Below are positions 61,111-64,000 of a DNA stretch of 64,000 bases, one piece after another; positions within the stretch are counted from its first letter, which is position 1, and each line of letters begins with the position of its first letter. This DNA is from Myxococcales bacterium (GTDB lineage: Bacteria > Myxococcota_A > Bradymonadia > UBA7976 > UBA1532), in the NCBI GenBank assembly GCA_020633435.1, contig JACKDP010000007.1, positions 186,001 through 250,000 on the forward strand. The letters are read 5' to 3'. The notes under the pieces are model-generated. The model searched no databases. It saw nothing but the letters and a program-made list of their open reading frames with translations, and was not told where the DNA came from. Both the position numbers and the translations under genes were made by a program.

Positions 61111-62019
61111 GAGGCGCTCGATCTCCAGGCCTGCGATGCCGAGGCGGAGCTGCCGGCTGGTGGCGCGGCGCTCGACCAGGCGGCCGGCCTCGCGCACCCC
61201 CAGGGCGGCGAGCTGCTGGCGGGCGCGGTAGATGTCGACGTTGAGGCGGGGCGGGTCGGTGTCGAGCATCCGACACAGATCCTCGACATACACCCAGCCC
61301 GCCTCGGCCTCCGACACATCGTCCGGCGCCTCGTGGCGCAAGCGGGCCAGCGTCAGCAGCAGGTAGTGAAAGCCCCGGGTGGGCAGGGCATGGAGCTGGG
61401 CGCCCTGCTGCACCCTGAGCTGCACGAACTCTTCGTCCTGGCTCACCGCGAAGCGCAGCACCAGGCGGTCGACGCTCGGGCCGCCCCCGGCCAGCATCGT
61501 GGTCGCCGCCGCGGCCTCGCCGCCCACGGGCAGCAGGATCTGCCACCGATCCTCGAGCCAGTCGGCGTCCTGGACGAAGCGGGGCGCGCCCGCCACCTCG
61601 GCCAGCCAGCGGCCGTTGGCGGCGGCGAACACCGTCGTGGCGGGATCCTCCGGATCGGGCAGGGCCAGCAGCCCGTCGACGGCGTGGCGAAACACCCCCG
61701 CGGCGTCGACGGCCACCGCCTCGGGCGGGCCGTCGGCCACCAGGCGCCACTGCTCGTCCGCGTCGCCGAGCTGCAGCGTCGCCCCCACGGGCAGCGGGCG
61801 CAGGCCGCCGGGGGCCAGGGGCTCGCCGTCGATCAGCGTGCCGTTGCGGCTGCCCAGATCCCGCACGTGCCAGCCGCCGTCGCGCCACGTCAGGACGGCG
61901 TGCTCGCCCGACGCCCGGGGGCTCGCGAGCCGCAGATCACAGCGCTCGCCGCGCCCCGCCAGCACCCGGCCGCCGAGGGCGATCCGGCGTGCGCCATCGG
62001 CTCTCTCCAGCACTCCCAT
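61108..62019 (-). CDS. FHA-domain protein with C-terminal winged-helix-like region
   Basis: A 303-residue cytoplasmic protein. Residues 1-95 form a forkhead-associated domain that binds phospho-Thr peptides: AGRGERCDLRL, SPRASGEHAVLTWRD and RDLGSRNGTLIDGEPL. The middle 100 residues are unknown. The last 95 (HALPTRGFHYLLLTLARLRH, GWVYVEDLCRMLDTDPPRLN, VDIYRARQQLAALGVREAGR) match the winged-helix found in bacterial transcriptional regulators of the FHA/OmpR type. The gene diverges from the caspase gene. A Ser/Thr kinase such as the one at 34.6 kb could be its partner, but that is inferred. Confidence 0.8.
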   Translation of the reverse strand: MGVLERADGARRIALGGRVLAGRGERCDLRLASPRASGEHAVLTWRDGGWHVRDLGSRNGTLIDGEPLAPGGLRPLPVGATLQLGDADEQWRLVADGPPEAVAVDAAGVFRHAVDGLLALPDPEDPATTVFAAANGRWLAEVAGAPRFVQDADWLEDRWQILLPVGGEAAAATTMLAGGGPSVDRLVLRFAVSQDEEFVQLRVQQGAQLHALPTRGFHYLLLTLARLRHEAPDDVSEAEAGWVYVEDLCRMLDTDPPRLNVDIYRARQQLAALGVREAGRLVERRATSRQLRLGIAGLEIERL

Positions 62020-62132
62020 GGCCCGATGCTACGCCACGAGGCCCGCGGCGGTCATCCCTTGCCATCCGCTGTCATGGAGATCGCGCGGCGGGCGGGGCAT
62101 GCTGGCGACAGACCAGACCACGGAGCTGCCAG

Positions 62133-63518
62133 ATGGGTGCACGCACCAACGCGTTCGCGTTGCTGATCGGGATCGACGACTACCGCTGCTACGACGGATC
62201 CGCCGGGCTGCCGGCCGGGACGAGCGACCTCAAGGGGGCCGTCGCCGACGCCGAGGGCTGGCGCCGCATCGCGCTCGCCATCGGGCTGCCCCCGGCCAAC
62301 ATCCGGGTCATCACGGCCCCGGCGGGCGTCGGCGGGGCCCACCTCGCCGACCTGCGCGCCGGGCTCGACTGGCTGGCGGCCCAGCTCCAGACCAGCGACG
62401 TCAACGGCGGCTTCGTCGCCATCTCCGCCCATGGCAGCTACGACGCGAAGCTGGGCTCTCTGCTGTGCCCCGGTGACGTCGAGGCCGCGGGGGACGGGCT
62501 CGCCAACGCCCTGCCGGTGGCCGAGATCTTCAGCCGGCTCGACGCCCGGGCGCCCCGGACGCCGGTCACCGTGTTCCTCGACGCCTGCGACGCCAGCGCC
62601 GGCGGCGGGCGGGATCGCGGCCGCGCGCTGCGGGGCCGGGCGCCGGTGGCCGACGCCCCCCACACGCCGCGCAAGCGGCCCACCGACCTGCTGCTCGCCG
62701 CCTCCCGCCCGGGCGCGGAGAGCTTCGAGATCAACGTCGGCGGCGCGGGGCACGGGGCCTTCTCCTGGGCCGCCCAGGCCCTCATCGACCGCTGGGGCCT
62801 GCACACCGCCGCGGACGGCGACGTGCACGTCGACCTGCCCTACGGCGACCTGACCGCGCGCCTCAACGCCCTGCTCACCGCCATGGAGGTGGGCCAGACC
62901 TGCCACTTCGACGCCCCCGCGGGCCAGGACGAGCGCCGCGTCTTCGCGGAGCTCAAGGGCCTGGAGGCCGGCCAGGCTGCGGCGCCGGCCGATCTGGGGG
63001 GCCGCGAGATCAGCCCGGGCAGCGATGGCAAGATCCTGGTCTACAAGGTGACGCGGGTGAGCGACGGCTGCCAGAAGGCCACCCTCTACGCCCCGGGCAA
63101 GGACTGCGGCACGGCCTGGGAGAGCGGGAAGTTCTACTGGTCCGGTGTCAGCGAGGGGTGGGACTGGCTGGCGGCCGGCCTCGCGAGCGGCAACAAGTTC
63201 AAGATCGCCTACGACAGCACCGTCGACTCGACCCCCACGAACCCGTACAGCCAGCCGACGAACGTGAAGGTCTACGTGAACTCGAGCACCTGGAACGCCG
63301 GGGCGACCGTCCCCGCGCTGCAGTCCGGGGACCGCATGGGATCGTTCCTCTTCGACGGCAGCACGGGCTACGTCGTCACAGGCACGGGCGTGACCATCGA
63401 GTGGTACCTGCCCAGCCAGCCCAGCTCCGGCTACATCGTCGACGCGAGCAACGCCCTGAAGATCGTGCCCATCGTCGAGCCCACGGCCCCGTCGGGCAGC
63501 TTCTACGGCGACGACTGA
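62133..63518 (+). CDS. caspase-fold peptidase with unfamiliar C-terminal domain
   Basis: A 461-residue protein starting at ATG 62133, eight bases after GGAG. Residues 1-260 are a C14 caspase/metacaspase-type domain: NAFALLIGIDDYRCY at the start, His100 in VAISAHGSYD and Cys152 in TVFLDACDASAGGG, both checked in the codons. From about residue 290 the composition changes to Lys/Ser/Thr/Asn/Tyr-rich beta-like sequence (KILVYKVTRVSDGCQKATLY, WESGKFYWSGVSEGWDWLAA, SNPTNVKVYVNSST-like stretches), unlike the Ala/Arg-rich surroundings. It could be an effector or sensor module. Its end overlaps the convergent FGE-like gene by 16 bases. Confidence 0.85.
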   Translation: MGARTNAFALLIGIDDYRCYDGSAGLPAGTSDLKGAVADAEGWRRIALAIGLPPANIRVITAPAGVGGAHLADLRAGLDWLAAQLQTSDVNGGFVAISAHGSYDAKLGSLLCPGDVEAAGDGLANALPVAEIFSRLDARAPRTPVTVFLDACDASAGGGRDRGRALRGRAPVADAPHTPRKRPTDLLLAASRPGAESFEINVGGAGHGAFSWAAQALIDRWGLHTAADGDVHVDLPYGDLTARLNALLTAMEVGQTCHFDAPAGQDERRVFAELKGLEAGQAAAPADLGGREISPGSDGKILVYKVTRVSDGCQKATLYAPGKDCGTAWESGKFYWSGVSEGWDWLAAGLASGNKFKIAYDSTVDSTPTNPYSQPTNVKVYVNSSTWNAGATVPALQSGDRMGSFLFDGSTGYVVTGTGVTIEWYLPSQPSSGYIVDASNALKIVPIVEPTAPSGSFYGDD

Positions 63519-64000
63519 CCGTTGACCGGCCAGGGGCGCGCGACGCGCAGGCCCAGGGAATTGAAGCGATCACCCGGCCGGGCCCCGAAGCGGCCGGCGG
63601 CGCGGCAGGCCTGGCGGGTGCTGCTCCAGGCGCCCCCCTTCGCGACGCGGAAGCCGGCGCCCGGATCGTCGTCGGGCAGCAGGTGGCCGGCCTCGTCGAC
63701 GGGCCCGGCGCGGCGGTAGGCGTTGCGGCACCACTCCCGCACGTTGCCCGCCGTGTCGCGCACCCCATACGGGCTCTCGTCGGCCGCGAACGCCCCGACG
63801 GGGCTGCGGCTGGCGTTGCCCGGGCGGCTGTCGAACATGCAGGCCCAGCTCGGATCGACGTGATCCCCCCACGGGAAGCAGCGGCCATCCACGCCGCGGG
63901 CGGCCTTCTCCCACTCGCACTCATGGGGCAGCCGCCAGGGCAGGCCGGTGTGGGTGGCCAGCCAGGCGGCGTAGGCGGTGGCGGCGTGCCAGTCGATCCC
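63503..64000 (-). CDS. SUMF1/formylglycine-generating-enzyme-like protein (5' end outside window)
   Basis: At least 165 residues, truncated by the window edge. Family segments are LPWRLPHECEWEKAARG, FPWGDHVDPSWACMF, SPYGVRDTAGNVREWCRN, FRVAKGGAWSSTRQACRAAG and LGLRVARPW. In true formylglycine-generating enzymes two cysteines flank the GGSW region; here only the CRAA cysteine is seen, so enzymatic activity is doubtful and a lectin-like ligand-binding role is more likely. FGE-like domains are common beside caspases and kinases in bacterial signalling loci, which fits the neighbour. The stop lies 16 bases inside the caspase gene's end on the opposite strand. Confidence 0.82.
   Translation of the reverse strand, partial: GIDWHAATAYAAWLATHTGLPWRLPHECEWEKAARGVDGRCFPWGDHVDPSWACMFDSRPGNASRSPVGAFAADESPYGVRDTAGNVREWCRNAYRRAGPVDEAGHLLPDDDPGAGFRVAKGGAWSSTRQACRAAGRFGARPGDRFNSLGLRVARPWPVNGQSSP

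Overview
This is a very GC-rich (roughly 70 percent) window of a chromosome that looks like a myxobacterium or relative (Myxococcota, deltaproteobacterial lineage). The evidence is MopE-type CNGxDDDCDGxxDE repeats, Cys-rich 'myxo disulfide' repeats with a MYXO-CTERM-like tail, a CarD/CdnL regulator, many large lipoproteins, an eukaryote-like Ser/Thr kinase, CHAT and caspase peptidases, and the deltaproteobacterial lptA-lptB-rpoN-ptsN-hprK-rapZ-PTS gene order. No rRNA, tRNA, CRISPR array, insertion sequence or prophage block was recognised. Coding is dense, with many 1-4 base ATGA/GTGA/TGATG overlaps, so most same-strand neighbours are probably co-transcribed.

Layout. 0-3.6 kb: a truncated TPR protein, a small membrane protein, a lipoprotein followed by two tandem M15 peptidases (minus), then DoxX and an alpha/beta-hydrolase-like protein that lacks the nucleophile serine. 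3.6-9.7 kb: three exported or outer-membrane proteins (an unknown, a MopE/Cys-rich MYXO-CTERM protein, and an OmpA protein with thrombospondin-3 repeats and a C-terminal LysM). Two of the spacers here share an AT-rich operator-like motif. 10.2-13.7 kb: the gapA-pgk-tpiA-secG operon with a plausible promoter. 13.8-16.2 kb: a 50-residue protein and two unknowns. 16.2-20.4 kb: a sigma factor, a single-pass membrane protein and a TPR-CHAT protease lipoprotein in one overlapping operon. 20.5-24.1 kb: CarD, an unknown membrane protein and a lipoprotein.

24.1-34.6 kb (minus): a membrane sulfatase whose N-terminus appears frameshifted, a giant 1728-residue MopE/Cys-rich lipoprotein, a TPR protein and a Ser/Thr kinase with a frameshifted tail. 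34.7-46.0 kb (minus): kdsA-lpxL-lptA-lptB-rpoN-ptsN-hprK-rapZ-EIIA-EIIB-EIIC-EIID-ptsH-ptsI, which joins lipid A/LPS assembly to sigma-54 and to a mannose-family phosphotransfer chain under HPr-kinase control.

46-51.6 kb: a CorA-like protein, a copper monooxygenase-like/cytochrome-like lipoprotein, a second sigma-like plus TonB-like pair, and a sulfotransferase. 51.7-58 kb (plus): an UnbU/RnfD-like membrane protein fused to Sel1 repeats, a double-length FG-GAP/UnbV lipoprotein and a secreted protein. 58-64 kb: a 15-proline lipoprotein, an FHA/winged-helix-like regulator, a caspase-fold peptidase with an unfamiliar C-terminal domain, and a truncated formylglycine-generating-enzyme-like protein at the window edge.

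The most system-like parts are the sigma/membrane protein/TPR-CHAT protease cassette, which resembles the protease-releases-sigma logic known from type III-E CRISPR but has no CRISPR genes here, and the FHA-caspase-FGE-like cluster at the right end. All functional statements come from reading motifs by eye; no database search was run.
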